Made by a program: the position numbers and the translations under genes | Notes under the pieces: model-generated | Told to the model about the DNA's origin: nothing | What the model saw: only the letters and a program-made list of their open reading frames with translations | Database searches by the model: none | Assembly: GCF_006715005.1 (NCBI RefSeq) | Contig: NZ_VFMJ01000001.1 | Coordinates: 2,418,001-2,482,000, forward strand | DNA length: 64,000 bases | Origin: Serratia marcescens | Lineage (GTDB): Bacteria > Pseudomonadota > Gammaproteobacteria > Enterobacterales > Enterobacteriaceae | Direction of reading: 5' to 3' | Shown: positions 49,435 to 58,086 of the stretch, piece after piece | Layout: the number at the start of each line of letters is the position of its first letter | Numbering within the stretch: the first letter of the stretch is position 1

Positions 49435-50301
49435 TCAGAATTCGGATGATGATAAACAGAATCGCCGGCGCACCACCGCGCCCCAGCGCAAAAATTCGGC
49501 GTCACCGCTCTGCTGCCAGCGCACTTCAAACCACAGCAACATCAGATAATCCACCCACGGCAGCCAGCACCGCACCTGTGCCTGCAGCCGGACGACGTCG
49601 TGATAGCCCTGGCACGCGTAGTGCTGCAAAAAGCGCTGCTGCTCCTCGGCCGACCAGCCGTTGCCGCGAAACAGCGCAGCGATATCCAGCGCCACGTCGC
49701 CGTCGGCGGCATATTCCCAGTCGATTAGCCGCAGCCCTTCGCCGGTGGCGAGCAGATTGCCCGGATGGATGTCCATGTGCAGCGGCGCCAGCTTCAGCGG
49801 TGAGGGTGGCGCGTTTTGCAAAAAGTGATGCTGCAGGCACAGCCAGCCAGGAGTTAAACGCCGCGTATCCAGCTGCTGCCAGTAGCGGCGGAACTGCCGC
49901 CGCAGATCCAGCCGGTAACCGCTGAGCGGCCGCCGATGCAGTTCCGCCGCCATCGCCGCCAGCTCGCCGCGCTGATTCAGCGCCGCAAACTCGGCATTTG
50001 TGACGACGTCACCTTCGAGCCATTCGAGGATAAGCCACTGATTATTCTGTGCGAAAACCCGCGGCCCCAGCCCCGGCGCGCAGCGGCGCAAGACCTGCGC
50101 TTCCCGCCGTCGGCTCACGCCCAGCGCGCGTTTTTCCACACTGTGCTGCCGCGCCAACAACGTGATGCCCGAACCGTCGATGCGCCAGCTCTCGCCGGTC
50201 AGCCCCTGCACCGGGCTGAAATGACAACCGGCGGTATTCACCGCCGGCAGTCTGGTTTCCATCAATCGTCGCAGCGCAGCCTCAGCGTTTAACGGCGCCA
50301 T
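49435..50301 (-). CDS. thiK: Thiamine kinase
   Basis: This protein of up to 288 residues is an aminoglycoside-phosphotransferase-fold kinase that phosphorylates thiamine for salvage. The Brenner motif LHMDIHPGNLLATGEGLRLI holds the catalytic Asp and Asn; DWEYAADGDVALDIAAL holds the metal-binding Asp. It overlaps lpoB by 20 bp and precedes nagZ, as in E. coli. Confidence 0.9.
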   Translation of the reverse strand: MAPLNAEAALRRLMETRLPAVNTAGCHFSPVQGLTGESWRIDGSGITLLARQHSVEKRALGVSRRREAQVLRRCAPGLGPRVFAQNNQWLILEWLEGDVVTNAEFAALNQRGELAAMAAELHRRPLSGYRLDLRRQFRRYWQQLDTRRLTPGWLCLQHHFLQNAPPSPLKLAPLHMDIHPGNLLATGEGLRLIDWEYAADGDVALDIAALFRGNGWSAEEQQRFLQHYACQGYHDVVRLQAQVRCWLPWVDYLMLLWFEVRWQQSGDAEFLRWGAVVRRRFCLSSSEF

Positions 50302-50872
50302 TGCCCGACCAGACGATCTCGCCGGTTTGCACCAGCATCAGCTGCATATCCAACGCCGGTGACTTCACGTCGCCGCTGACGTCGCTGTACAGCACGTACT
50401 GCGCGCCGACGATGCGTGCCAGGCCAATCGCCTTGCTGCGCGAACCGAAGCTGTCATCCGCCGACAGGCCCAGCGTTTGTCTGGCGCTGGTCAGCTTCGC
50501 CTCCGGCACCACGCTGAAGGTGGAATTCGACGCCAGCGCCTTGTACAGCGCCGCGGTGGCTTTGCCCATCTGCAGCGAACCGTTGGTGTTGTTCTTGACG
50601 CTGTCCAGCAGCAGCACGCTGCCGGCCGTGACGCCATCGGCCTTCAGCATCTGCCCTACCAGCGGCTGAACGCTGCCCAGCCAGTCGAGCTGCTGGATTT
50701 TCGGCGGCTGTGGCACCGGCTCGGTGGTTGGCGGCTGCGGCTGCTCGACCGGCGGCGTCGGCTGATCCGGCTCGACGGTGACCGGCGGCAGTGGCTGATC
50801 CGGCTCAGGCTGGCGCGACAGACAGCCGCTCAGGGTTAATGCGGCCAGCGCCACTAAGACGTACTTTTTCAT
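50282..50872 (-). CDS. lpoB: Penicillin-binding protein activator LpoB
   Basis: This 196-residue outer-membrane lipoprotein stimulates PBP1b. Lipobox LSGC is at Cys18; a Pro/Gln-rich linker (DQPLPPVTVEPDQPTPPVEQ) spans the periplasm, and a globular domain follows (LTSARQTLGLSADDSFGSRS). It lies between ycfL and thiK as in E. coli. Confidence 0.95.
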   Translation of the reverse strand: MKKYVLVALAALTLSGCLSRQPEPDQPLPPVTVEPDQPTPPVEQPQPPTTEPVPQPPKIQQLDWLGSVQPLVGQMLKADGVTAGSVLLLDSVKNNTNGSLQMGKATAALYKALASNSTFSVVPEAKLTSARQTLGLSADDSFGSRSKAIGLARIVGAQYVLYSDVSGDVKSPALDMQLMLVQTGEIVWSGNGAVKR

Positions 50873-50899
50873 GCTTTTTTCTCCAAACCTGGCAAGCGC

Positions 50900-51289
50900 T
50901 TACAGGTACAGATACAGACGCGCGCTTTTGGCGTCCAGGTTGCCGTTAATCGAGTAGATTTTGGCGTCCGAGTCGGGCGCCACGACGATCTCACGCGGTT
51001 CTTCAAAGGGACGAATGTCCAGCCCCTGTGCGTCGTACCAATAGAAACGATAATGCACGGTGACCGGCGTCACTTGGCTGTTATTGAGCACCGAGGTCGC
51101 CATCACCCGCCCGGAGGCGTTCGAAATCGAGGGCGTATCGGCCAAAATGCCGGCGGTCAGCACCGAAGGATCCATCACCACCGTTTGGCGTTGGTTGACC
51201 GCGATGCCGGACGGCGAACTGCACCCCATCAGCAACGCGACGGGCAGCGCCAACGCCACCAGACCACGCAGAGTTTTTTTACCGCGCAT
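50900..51289 (-). CDS. ycfL: YcfL family lipoprotein
   Basis: This 129-residue protein has lipobox LLMGC followed by SSPSG, then a beta-sandwich domain (VTVHYRFYWYDAQGLDIRPF). Its role is unknown; it is always next to lpoB and hinT in enterobacteria. Confidence 0.9.
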   Translation of the reverse strand: MRGKKTLRGLVALALPVALLMGCSSPSGIAVNQRQTVVMDPSVLTAGILADTPSISNASGRVMATSVLNNSQVTPVTVHYRFYWYDAQGLDIRPFEEPREIVVAPDSDAKIYSINGNLDAKSARLYLYL

Positions 51290-51300
51290 GATTTCCTCGC

Positions 51301-51651
51301 TTAACGTGACAACAGCGGCCCCAGCGAGCGGCCACCGACCAGGTGCATATGAATATGATAGACCTCCTGACCGGCGTGGCGGTTGCAGTTGACGATCAGG
51401 CGATAGCCGTCTTCGGCGATGCCTTCCTGTTCGGCGATCTTCGCTGCGGCGGTGATCATGCGGCCCAGCGCGGCTTCGTGCTCTACGGTCACGTCGTTGA
51501 CGGTTGGGATCAGCACGTTGGGAACGATCAGCACATGGGTAGGCGCCTGGGGGGAGATGTCACGGAAAGCGGTGACCAGTTCATCCTGATAAACCACATC
51601 AGCAGGGATTTCACGGCGGATAATTTTACTGAAAATCGTTTCTTCGGCCAT
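51301..51651 (-). CDS. hinT: HinT purine nucleoside phosphoramidase
   Basis: This 116-residue histidine-triad protein hydrolyses adenosine phosphoramidates. The triad motif HIHMHLVGG is at residues about 100-108; [20 protein letters not shown] is the typical N-terminus. It is first in the hinT-ycfL-lpoB-thiK-nagZ-ycfP series. Confidence 0.96.
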   Translation of the reverse strand: MAEETIFSKIIRREIPADVVYQDELVTAFRDISPQAPTHVLIVPNVLIPTVNDVTVEHEAALGRMITAAAKIAEQEGIAEDGYRLIVNCNRHAGQEVYHIHMHLVGGRSLGPLLSR

Positions 51652-51872
51652 CTGGCGTTCCTTGTTTTACACAATTAGCTGTACGCAGTATGAGTGACAA
51701 ATTCTACTGCTTTCAACCTGATTGCGCACTTTCCACGTCGAGTGCTGCAGATTCGCGCAGGCCGGCGCCCCGCTTGTGCACCTTTTCGCTTTGGTTATTC
51801 ACTATTGTTGCTTTACTTGCCCCGCGCCGCAGCTAATAGTAACCCCATGATTAACAAAGGATAGAGGGCGTT

Positions 51873-52778
51873 ATGTCACCGAGAATACCGGCGCTGTGCG
51901 CGCTGTTGCTGAGCGCCGCCGTGCAGGCGGCCACGACGGGCGGTATCGACCTGCAGGCTAACCGAGAGCCGATACGCGCAGCGAAAAACCCCGCCGCTAT
52001 CGCGCTGATCCCGGCGAACTTTCACTTCGCGGTCCCCGGCAAGCTGACGGTGGCGGTGGCGTTCGAGAATTCCCCGCCGCTGGCGCTGTTCGCCGAGGAC
52101 AATAAAACGCTGATCGGCAGCGATCCGGACATCGCCCGCCTGGTGGCCGACAGCCTCGGGCTGGAGCTGAATCTGGTGCCTACCTCCTGGGAAGATTGGC
52201 CACTGGGCATCAGCGCGGGCAAATACGATGCGGCGATCTTCAACATCGCCGTCACCAAACAGCGTAAAACCAAATTCGACTTCGCCACCTACCGGGTGGA
52301 CACGCTGGGCTTTTACGTCAAATCCACCAGCCACATCACCTCGATCAATCGCCCGCAGGACGTGGCCGGGCTGCGGATCATCGTCGGATCAGGCACCAAT
52401 CAGGAAAACATTCTGCTGGGATGGGATAAGCAGAATCGCGCCGCCGGGCTGCCGCCGGTACAGCCGATCTACGTGACCGACGACGCCGCCACCAACCTCA
52501 GCATTCAGTCCGGGCGCGCCGATGCGTTCTTCGGCCCCCACTCCACCGGCGCCTACAAGGCGGCGCTGACCGGCAAAACCAAAATGGTCGGCATCGGCCC
52601 CAGCGTGGCCTACGTCGCGGTTACCACCAAAAAAGGCAACGGATTGGTGAACGCCGTCAACGCCGCGATCAATGGCGCGATCGTCAGCGGCGAATATGCG
52701 CAGGTGCTGGAACGCTGGGGTGAAGCCGACGAAAAGGTCGAGCGCTCAACCATCAACCCGCCGGGCATCGGCGACTAG
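51873..52778 (+). CDS. Periplasmic solute-binding protein (amino-acid type)
   Basis: This 301-residue exported receptor has signal peptide MSPRIPALCALLLSAAVQA. The SBP family 3 layout follows: LTVAVAFENSPPLALFAEDN, LIGSDPDIARLVADSLGLEL, YDAAIFNIAVTKQRKTKFDF and a late VSGEYAQVLERWG. Polar amino acids are the usual ligands. No permease or ATPase gene lies beside it, so it is an orphan or works with a distant transporter. Confidence 0.87.
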   Translation: MSPRIPALCALLLSAAVQAATTGGIDLQANREPIRAAKNPAAIALIPANFHFAVPGKLTVAVAFENSPPLALFAEDNKTLIGSDPDIARLVADSLGLELNLVPTSWEDWPLGISAGKYDAAIFNIAVTKQRKTKFDFATYRVDTLGFYVKSTSHITSINRPQDVAGLRIIVGSGTNQENILLGWDKQNRAAGLPPVQPIYVTDDAATNLSIQSGRADAFFGPHSTGAYKAALTGKTKMVGIGPSVAYVAVTTKKGNGLVNAVNAAINGAIVSGEYAQVLERWGEADEKVERSTINPPGIGD

Positions 52779-53152
52779 CTACCGATCAGCTGCGGGGCAT
52801 GTCGGCGCATCCACTCGGCCAGCGAGTCCAGCGTCGGCCGCAGCGATTTGCCCAGCGCGGTGACCTGGTACTCCACCCGCGGCGGCACTTCGGGAAACAC
52901 CTGCCGCGTCACTAGGCCGCGCTGCTCGAACAGCCGCAGCTGGCGCGTCAGCTCTTTTTGCGCAATGGGCGCCACCGCCCGCTGCAGCTCGCTGAATCGC
53001 ACCGGGCCATCGATTATTATCAGCCGGTACAGGATCGGTATCGCCCACTTGCCCGACACCAGATTGACGAAGTCCACCATCGGGCAGGATTCGCCCGGCC
53101 TCGGCAACGCCGACAAATTATTTTCCGCCGCTAATGGCGCTTGTGTCGTCAT
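52775..53152 (-). CDS. HxlR family transcriptional regulator
   Basis: This 125-residue winged helix of the HxlR (MarR-like) type has VSGKWAIPILYRLI, VRFSELQRAVAPIAQKELTR and YQVTALGKSLRPTLDSLAEW. A single Cys (GESCPMVDF) near the N-terminus could sense oxidants or quinones. It is divergent to the SDR gene at 53252 and probably controls it. Its stop overlaps the upstream gene's end by 4 bp on the opposite strand. Confidence 0.87.
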   Translation of the reverse strand: MTTQAPLAAENNLSALPRPGESCPMVDFVNLVSGKWAIPILYRLIIIDGPVRFSELQRAVAPIAQKELTRQLRLFEQRGLVTRQVFPEVPPRVEYQVTALGKSLRPTLDSLAEWMRRHAPQLIGS

Positions 53153-53179
53153 TTCATCCCACCTCGCCCTTTAGTATCC

Positions 53180-53206
53180 AAAAGGTTCCTACTATGCAAA
53201 AGGAAC
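53180..53206. promoter_or_regulatory. Repeat in the HxlR-SDR intergenic region
   Basis: AAAAGGTTCC (53180-53189) and AAAAGGAAC (53198-53206) form a direct repeat whose ends GGTTCC/GGAAC are also inverted. It lies between the divergent starts and is a likely HxlR operator. Confidence 0.45.
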
Positions 53207-53251
53207 TATAGCGCAAATAATGCCGCAACAGACGCGAAAGAGGAATCGGTT

Positions 53252-54001
53252 ATGTCACGACTGCAAGGCAAATACGCTTTGATTACCGGCGGCACCAGCG
53301 GCATCGGGCTGGAAACCGCCCGCCAGTTCATCGCCGAGGGCGCGACGGTGGCGATCACCGGCCGCAGCCAACGCGCCCTGGACGCGGCGGGCCAGGCATT
53401 GGCGGGCAACGCGCTGTTGCTGCTGAGCGACGCCGGCGACATCCCACAGCAGCGAGAACTGGCGCAGCAGTTGGAGCAACGGTGGCCGCGGCTGGACGTG
53501 CTGTACGTTAACGCCGGTGACGTCACGCACCGCCCGCTGCCGGAGTGGGATGAGCAGAGCTACCAGCGGCTGATGGACATCAACCTGAAGGGGCCGTTCT
53601 TTCTGATCCAGGCGCTACTGCCGCTGCTGGCCAACCCTTCCTCGGTGATCCTGTGCGGTTCGGTCAGCGCCCATATCGGCCTGCCGCAGAGCAGCGCCTA
53701 CGCCGCCAGCAAAGCCGGTTTGCTGTCGCTGGCCAGAACGCTGTCCGGTGAGCTGCACGCGCGCGGCATTCGCGTCAACGGCCTCAGCCCCGGCCCGACC
53801 GAAACCCCGGCGCTGGGAAAACTGGGACTGGCGGAAGCGGATGAACGGGCATTGCGCGATGATATCCGCGCGCTGGTGCCGATCGGCCGCATGGGCAGCG
53901 CGCTGGAACTGGCCAAAGCGGCGGTGTTTCTGGCGGCGGATGAGTCGGCGTTTATGGTCGGCGCGGAGCTGCAGATGGATGGCGGCGTGGGGAACCTGTA
54001 A
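53252..54001 (+). CDS. Short-chain dehydrogenase/reductase
   Basis: This 249-residue classical SDR has cofactor motif TGGTSGIG at residues about 12-19, NAGDVTHRPL, catalytic Ser in CGSVSAHIG and the YxxxK pair in SSAYAASKAG. An Arg following the glycine motif (TGRSQRALD) suggests NADPH. The substrate is unknown; the divergent HxlR gene suggests induction by a reactive small molecule. Confidence 0.9.
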   Translation: MSRLQGKYALITGGTSGIGLETARQFIAEGATVAITGRSQRALDAAGQALAGNALLLLSDAGDIPQQRELAQQLEQRWPRLDVLYVNAGDVTHRPLPEWDEQSYQRLMDINLKGPFFLIQALLPLLANPSSVILCGSVSAHIGLPQSSAYAASKAGLLSLARTLSGELHARGIRVNGLSPGPTETPALGKLGLAEADERALRDDIRALVPIGRMGSALELAKAAVFLAADESAFMVGAELQMDGGVGNL

Positions 54002-54017
54002 CCGCGCGCGACACCAT

Positions 54018-54044
54018 AAGAAGGCCGCTTGCGCGGCCTTTATC
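54018..54044. terminator. Bidirectional terminator after the SDR gene
   Basis: AAGGCCGC and GCGGCCTT pair around a short loop between convergent genes, with T and A stretches at the ends. Confidence 0.8.
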
Positions 54045-54052
54045 TGTCCCTC

Positions 54053-54571
54053 TCAACTCACCCCTTGAATCGGGTTGGTATTAAAGGTATAGACCACGAT
54101 CTTCCATTGGCCCTGCTGTTTCTCCAATACAAATACTTCACGGTTTAAATCGATCAGGGTAGCACCGTCGCTTATTCGGGTAACCGTTGCGCCGCGATGA
54201 TGGTGCGTACGCACATAGGCCATATTCCCGTTCACGTTGACGCTGTCATAAGCAAACTCTGTTTCAAATTTCTCGTTTTTAAATAAGTTGTCATATTGTT
54301 GGCGACGCTTTTCATTGCTGTCCGCCGTCGGTTTCTCGTTCCATTGCGAGTAACTTTCTGGCGCAAAAAGTGACAAGATCGTTGGCGTATCGCCGGCATT
54401 AAGCGCTGTCTGGTAGCGGTTTATCAGCTCATACACCGCTTTCTGCTCAGCCGCGACGTCCGCCTCTGCGGAAACCCTGTAACTTTGCGGCACGGCCTCG
54501 CTGCCTGCGGCATACGTTTGGCCGCACAAGCCTGCTCCCGCCAATAACAATACGGCAGTTAACTTTTTCAT
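54053..54571 (-). CDS. Exported SnoaL/NTF2-like protein (SgcJ/EcaC family)
   Basis: This 172-residue protein has a signal peptide (LTAVLLLAGAGLCGQTYA) and one NTF2-like domain: VYELINRYQTALNAGDTPTI, LFAPESYSQWNEKP, then VRTHHHRGATVTRI. Such cone-shaped folds bind small hydrophobic ligands or act as isomerases; the role here is unknown. It is divergent to the LysR gene at 54730. Confidence 0.8.
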   Translation of the reverse strand: MKKLTAVLLLAGAGLCGQTYAAGSEAVPQSYRVSAEADVAAEQKAVYELINRYQTALNAGDTPTILSLFAPESYSQWNEKPTADSNEKRRQQYDNLFKNEKFETEFAYDSVNVNGNMAYVRTHHHRGATVTRISDGATLIDLNREVFVLEKQQGQWKIVVYTFNTNPIQGVS

Positions 54572-54729
54572 GTAAATATCCTCTTCGGCGTTATTTCATT
54601 ATGGCAATACAGGATGCGATTTCAGATAAATAAAAACGCTGAAAATAAATTATCCAATGCCGCGTTAAATTGACAGCCGGCATATTTAAAAATACTCTTT
54701 TAATAATTTAAATAATGGAAGCCGTTAAC

Positions 54730-55635
54730 ATGAATGAACTGCATGCGCTGCGCGTGTTCTGCCAGGTGGTGGAAATGGAGGGGTTCAGCCAGGCGGCAAC
54801 CAAAATGGGGCTCTCCCCAGCCAGCGTCACGTACAGCATCAATCAGCTTGAAAAACAGTTCGGGCAATCCCTCTTCAAGCGTTCAACCCGGCGCTTCTCG
54901 CTGACCAGCGCCGGGGAGCGTTGCTATCGCACCGCGCAAGAGATACTGCGGCAGTTTGACCAGCTGAAAAACGACATGTCGGGTGACTTTGAACAACCGC
55001 GCGGACCGCTGCGGGTTGAGATAGCCTCAATGCTGAGCAGCATGCATATCGCCCCGGCGCTGCCGGCTTTTTTGGCGCAATACCCGGAATTGCAGCTCAG
55101 CGTGTCGGTTAGCGATCGCCTGGTCAATCCGGCGGAAGATCGCGCCGACGTATTTATTCGCATCGGCGCCGGCGACATCCCCGAGATGGTCAACCGCCAA
55201 TTGCTGCAACCACGCTATTTGTGCTGTGCGTCTCCCGATTATTTTGCGCGCCATGGCCGGCCGGAACACCCGAAACAGCTGCAACAGCATCAGCGGCTGG
55301 GATTTATCCGTTCAGGCGCAGCGGCGGCGGACGACTGGCAGTTCATTCGCGGTGACGAACGCTACTCTCTGGCGCCCAGCCCGCTACTGAGCTTCAACCA
55401 TTCCCCATCGCTGTGCGAGGTTGCCAGGAACCACTTCGGCCTGGTTTACTTGCTGGATTGCACGCTGGAAAATTATCTGAAGACAGGGGAATTGGAGCCG
55501 ATACTGCAGGAATGGGCGCCCACGGGAGCGCCGATCAATATTCTCTATCCGCGCCTGCGGGATCGCAGCCACAAAATTCGGGTCTTCGTCGACTTCATCA
55601 GCGAGCTGTTCGCCAACAAATTCGCCAGGCCCTGA
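54730..55635 (+). CDS. LysR family transcriptional regulator
   Basis: This 301-residue protein has a winged helix MNELHALRVFCQVVEMEGFS with KMGLSPASVTYSINQLEKQF. The C-terminal domain is of the group that includes aerobic-stress and short-chain-dehydrogenase regulators. It starts at 54730 and is probably the regulator of the divergent exported NTF2-like protein. Its stop is close to the convergent mntH. Confidence 0.87.
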   Translation: MNELHALRVFCQVVEMEGFSQAATKMGLSPASVTYSINQLEKQFGQSLFKRSTRRFSLTSAGERCYRTAQEILRQFDQLKNDMSGDFEQPRGPLRVEIASMLSSMHIAPALPAFLAQYPELQLSVSVSDRLVNPAEDRADVFIRIGAGDIPEMVNRQLLQPRYLCCASPDYFARHGRPEHPKQLQQHQRLGFIRSGAAAADDWQFIRGDERYSLAPSPLLSFNHSPSLCEVARNHFGLVYLLDCTLENYLKTGELEPILQEWAPTGAPINILYPRLRDRSHKIRVFVDFISELFANKFARP

Positions 55636-55644
55636 TCGCGCGGC

Positions 55645-56949
55645 TCACCCCAGCCCAGGGATCTCGACGCCGAAGGTCTGCAATAGCAGCACCACGTTGA
55701 GCAACACGATCACTACCGTGCCGACGACCGCCGCCAGGCTGGTCCAGCGGCCGTTGGCGAACTCGCCCATGATGTCGCGGCGACGGGTGAACATCACCAG
55801 CGCGATCATCGGCGCCGGCAGCGCCAGGCTCAGCACCACCTGGCTGTAGACCAGCGCGTCGGTGGCGTTGACGCCCATCGCCACCACGATAAACGCCGGC
55901 ACCATGGTGACCAGGCGGCGCACCCACACCGGAATGCGGAAGCCAACGAAGCCCTGCATGATCATTTGCCCGGCCATGGTGCCCACCACCGAGCTGGAAA
56001 TGCCGGAGGCGATCAGCGAAGCGAGGAAGATACCGGCGGCCGCCGCACCGAACAGCGGCGTCAGCGTATGGTAGGCGGTGCCAATTTCGGCCACGTCGCT
56101 GTTACCGGCGTGGAAGGCGCTCGACGCCATGATGACCATCGCGATATTCACCAGCCCCGCCAGTGCCAGCGCGATCACCACTTCGATATTGGAGAAACGC
56201 AGCAGCTTGCGGCGCTCGCCGTTGTCGCTGGCCGGGCTGCGGTGCTGGGTCAGCCCCGAGTGCAGGAAAATGGCGTGCGGCATCACGGTGGCGCCGATAA
56301 TGCCGACGGCGATGGTCAGCGCCTGCGCGTCCGGCAGTTGCGGCGTCACCATGCCGATGCCGGCCGCCTGCCAATCCACCGGTACGATGAACATCTCCAC
56401 CAGGTAGCACAGCGCGATGATCCCCACCAGGCCGCCGATCATCAGTTCAACCGGGCGGAACCCTTTTCTTTCCACCATCAACAGCGCATAGGTGATCACC
56501 GCCGTCACGCCCATCCCCGCCAGCAGCGGCATGTGGAACAACAGCGCCAGCGCGATCGCGCCGCCGAGAAACTCCGCCAGATCGGTGGCCATCGCCGCCA
56601 CTTCGCTGAGCAGCCACATGCCGATTACTACCGGCCGTGAAAACTGATCGCGGCACATCTCCGCCAGATTGCGGTTGGTGACGATGCCCAGCTTGGCCGA
56701 CAGCGCCTGGAACAGCATGGCGATCAGGTTGGCCATCACCACCACCCACAGCAGGCTGTAACCGTATTTCGCCCCGGCCTGGATGTTGGTGGCGAAGTTG
56801 CCGGGATCCATATAGGCAATAGAGGCAATCACCGCCGGGCCGGCGAACAGCAACGGCGTAAAGGCGCCGCGCTTGCGTCCGGCAAGGGCGGCGCCAATCG
56901 CGATGTTGGTCCGTTCGGTTAACGATGGAGTGGTTGCCGCATCACGCAT
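55645..56949 (-). CDS. mntH: Proton-coupled manganese transporter (Nramp)
   Basis: This protein of 434 residues or fewer is an 11-helix Nramp importer of Mn(II) and Fe(II). The metal-site motif SIAYMDPGNFATN on helix 1 is intact, as is MPHAIFLHSGL on helix 6. The annotated ATG may be early, since E. coli MntH has 412 residues. An MntR-box-like palindrome lies upstream and mntR is divergent. Confidence 0.94.
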   Translation of the reverse strand: MRDAATTPSLTERTNIAIGAALAGRKRGAFTPLLFAGPAVIASIAYMDPGNFATNIQAGAKYGYSLLWVVVMANLIAMLFQALSAKLGIVTNRNLAEMCRDQFSRPVVIGMWLLSEVAAMATDLAEFLGGAIALALLFHMPLLAGMGVTAVITYALLMVERKGFRPVELMIGGLVGIIALCYLVEMFIVPVDWQAAGIGMVTPQLPDAQALTIAVGIIGATVMPHAIFLHSGLTQHRSPASDNGERRKLLRFSNIEVVIALALAGLVNIAMVIMASSAFHAGNSDVAEIGTAYHTLTPLFGAAAAGIFLASLIASGISSSVVGTMAGQMIMQGFVGFRIPVWVRRLVTMVPAFIVVAMGVNATDALVYSQVVLSLALPAPMIALVMFTRRRDIMGEFANGRWTSLAAVVGTVVIVLLNVVLLLQTFGVEIPGLG

Positions 56950-57000
56950 GAAGTACCCTCAATCTTTTACTGGTTATTTTTCCACCTATCATGCTGACAA

Positions 57001-57016
57001 TGTAGCATCGGCTACA
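57001..57016. promoter_or_regulatory. MntR-box-like palindrome between mntH and mntR
   Basis: TGTAGCATCGGCTACA is a perfect 6-bp inverted repeat around ATCG. It resembles the enterobacterial MntR site (ATAGC-N4-GCTAT type) in spacing and core TAGC/GCTA. It lies about 50 bp upstream of mntH. An additional MntR or Fur site could lie at 57060-57110 but is not clear. Confidence 0.6.
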
Positions 57017-57179
57017 CTTTATGCAACAGGCGAAATTCATTGGCTTTGTGTAGAGATATTTCTAACTACCACAATGCGTGGCATCGAATTGATAATGTGT
57101 GCTATTTGGACTAACTTAGGGCAACCCTCCCCATATTGCCGGGAGATGCCATTTTTATGCTTACAGGACGCCCCACGCT

Positions 57180-57650
57180 ATGGTTACCCGCGCGCCAGAT
57201 AACGCCGACCGCCACGCCCAGACCGACATGCCGGACGAGGCCGAGCACGCCCTGCGTTTCAGCCGCGCCCGCGAAGCGCAGTCCAATGCGCTGATCGAAG
57301 ATTACGTTGAGCTGATCGCCGATTTGCTGCAAAGCACCCGCGAAGCCAGAACCACCGATATCGCGCGCCGCTTCGGCGTGTCTCACCCGACGGCGATTAA
57401 AAATATCGCGCGGCTGAAAAGCGCCGGGCTGGTGGAGTCGCGCCCTTATCGCGGGGTGTTTTTAACGGAAGAAGGCGAGCAGCTGGCGCAGAAGGTGCGC
57501 CGCCGTCACCGCATCGTGGTCGATCTGCTGATGTGCCTCGGGGTGCCAAGCGAGACCGCCGAGCTGGACAGCGAAGGGATCGAACACCATATCTCGGACG
57601 AAACGCTGGCGGTGTTCGAACATTACCTGCAAAAGCACGCCAAACCCTGA
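57180..57650 (+). CDS. mntR: Manganese-responsive regulator MntR
   Basis: This 156-residue DtxR/MntR-type winged helix represses mntH when Mn(II) is plentiful. LLQSTREARTTDIARRFGVS and HPTAIKNIARLKSAGLVESR form the DNA-binding part, GVFLTEEGEQLAQKVRRRHR the linker. The metal residues lie in LGVPSETAELDSEGIEHHIS (Glu and His). The gene is divergent to mntH. Confidence 0.93.
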   Translation: MVTRAPDNADRHAQTDMPDEAEHALRFSRAREAQSNALIEDYVELIADLLQSTREARTTDIARRFGVSHPTAIKNIARLKSAGLVESRPYRGVFLTEEGEQLAQKVRRRHRIVVDLLMCLGVPSETAELDSEGIEHHISDETLAVFEHYLQKHAKP

Positions 57651-57664
57651 CTCCCGGAGCGCCG

Positions 57665-58030
57665 ATGAGCTACGCCGTGCGGCAAATCCATGATCTGCGC
57701 CTGGTGGTTTTCGCCGAAGCCGGGCCAATGTTGAAAGACGAAAACGACGTCAGCCTGTTTATCGCGCCCGCCTTTGAACACGATGCCGGGATGATTGCCC
57801 TCCCCGTCAACCGCCTCGATGCCGCCTTCTTCCAGCTAAGAAGCGGTGTGGCCGGCGCCGTATTGCAGAAATTCATCAACTACCGCCTGCGCGTAGCGCT
57901 GCTGGGCGATATCACCCCCTGGTTAGCGCAAAGCAACGCGCTGCAAGACTTTGTGCGCGAAGCCAATCGCGGCGAACAGGTCTGGTTCCTCACTTCTCTC
58001 ACCGAACTCGAACAGCGGCTTGGCGCCTGA
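57665..58030 (+). CDS. DUF4180 family protein
   Basis: This 121-residue protein begins MSYAVRQIHDLRLVVFAEAG and carries LPVNRLDAAFFQLRSGVAGA, LQKFINYRLRVALLGDI and EANRGEQVWFL, the DUF4180 pattern. GGAG precedes the ATG at 57665, 14 bp after mntR, so they are probably co-transcribed. Function is unknown. Confidence 0.78.
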   Translation: MSYAVRQIHDLRLVVFAEAGPMLKDENDVSLFIAPAFEHDAGMIALPVNRLDAAFFQLRSGVAGAVLQKFINYRLRVALLGDITPWLAQSNALQDFVREANRGEQVWFLTSLTELEQRLGA

Positions 58031-58041
58031 CGACAGGCAAC

Positions 58042-58067
58042 AAAAAAGGGAGGCTTTCGCCTCCCTT
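58042..58067 (-). terminator. Terminator of ptsG
   Basis: On the minus strand AAGGGAGGC and GCCTCCCTT pair around a GAAA tetraloop and run into TTTTTTG. Confidence 0.93.
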
Positions 58068-58086
58068 GGTAACTCCCCTGCCTGAA

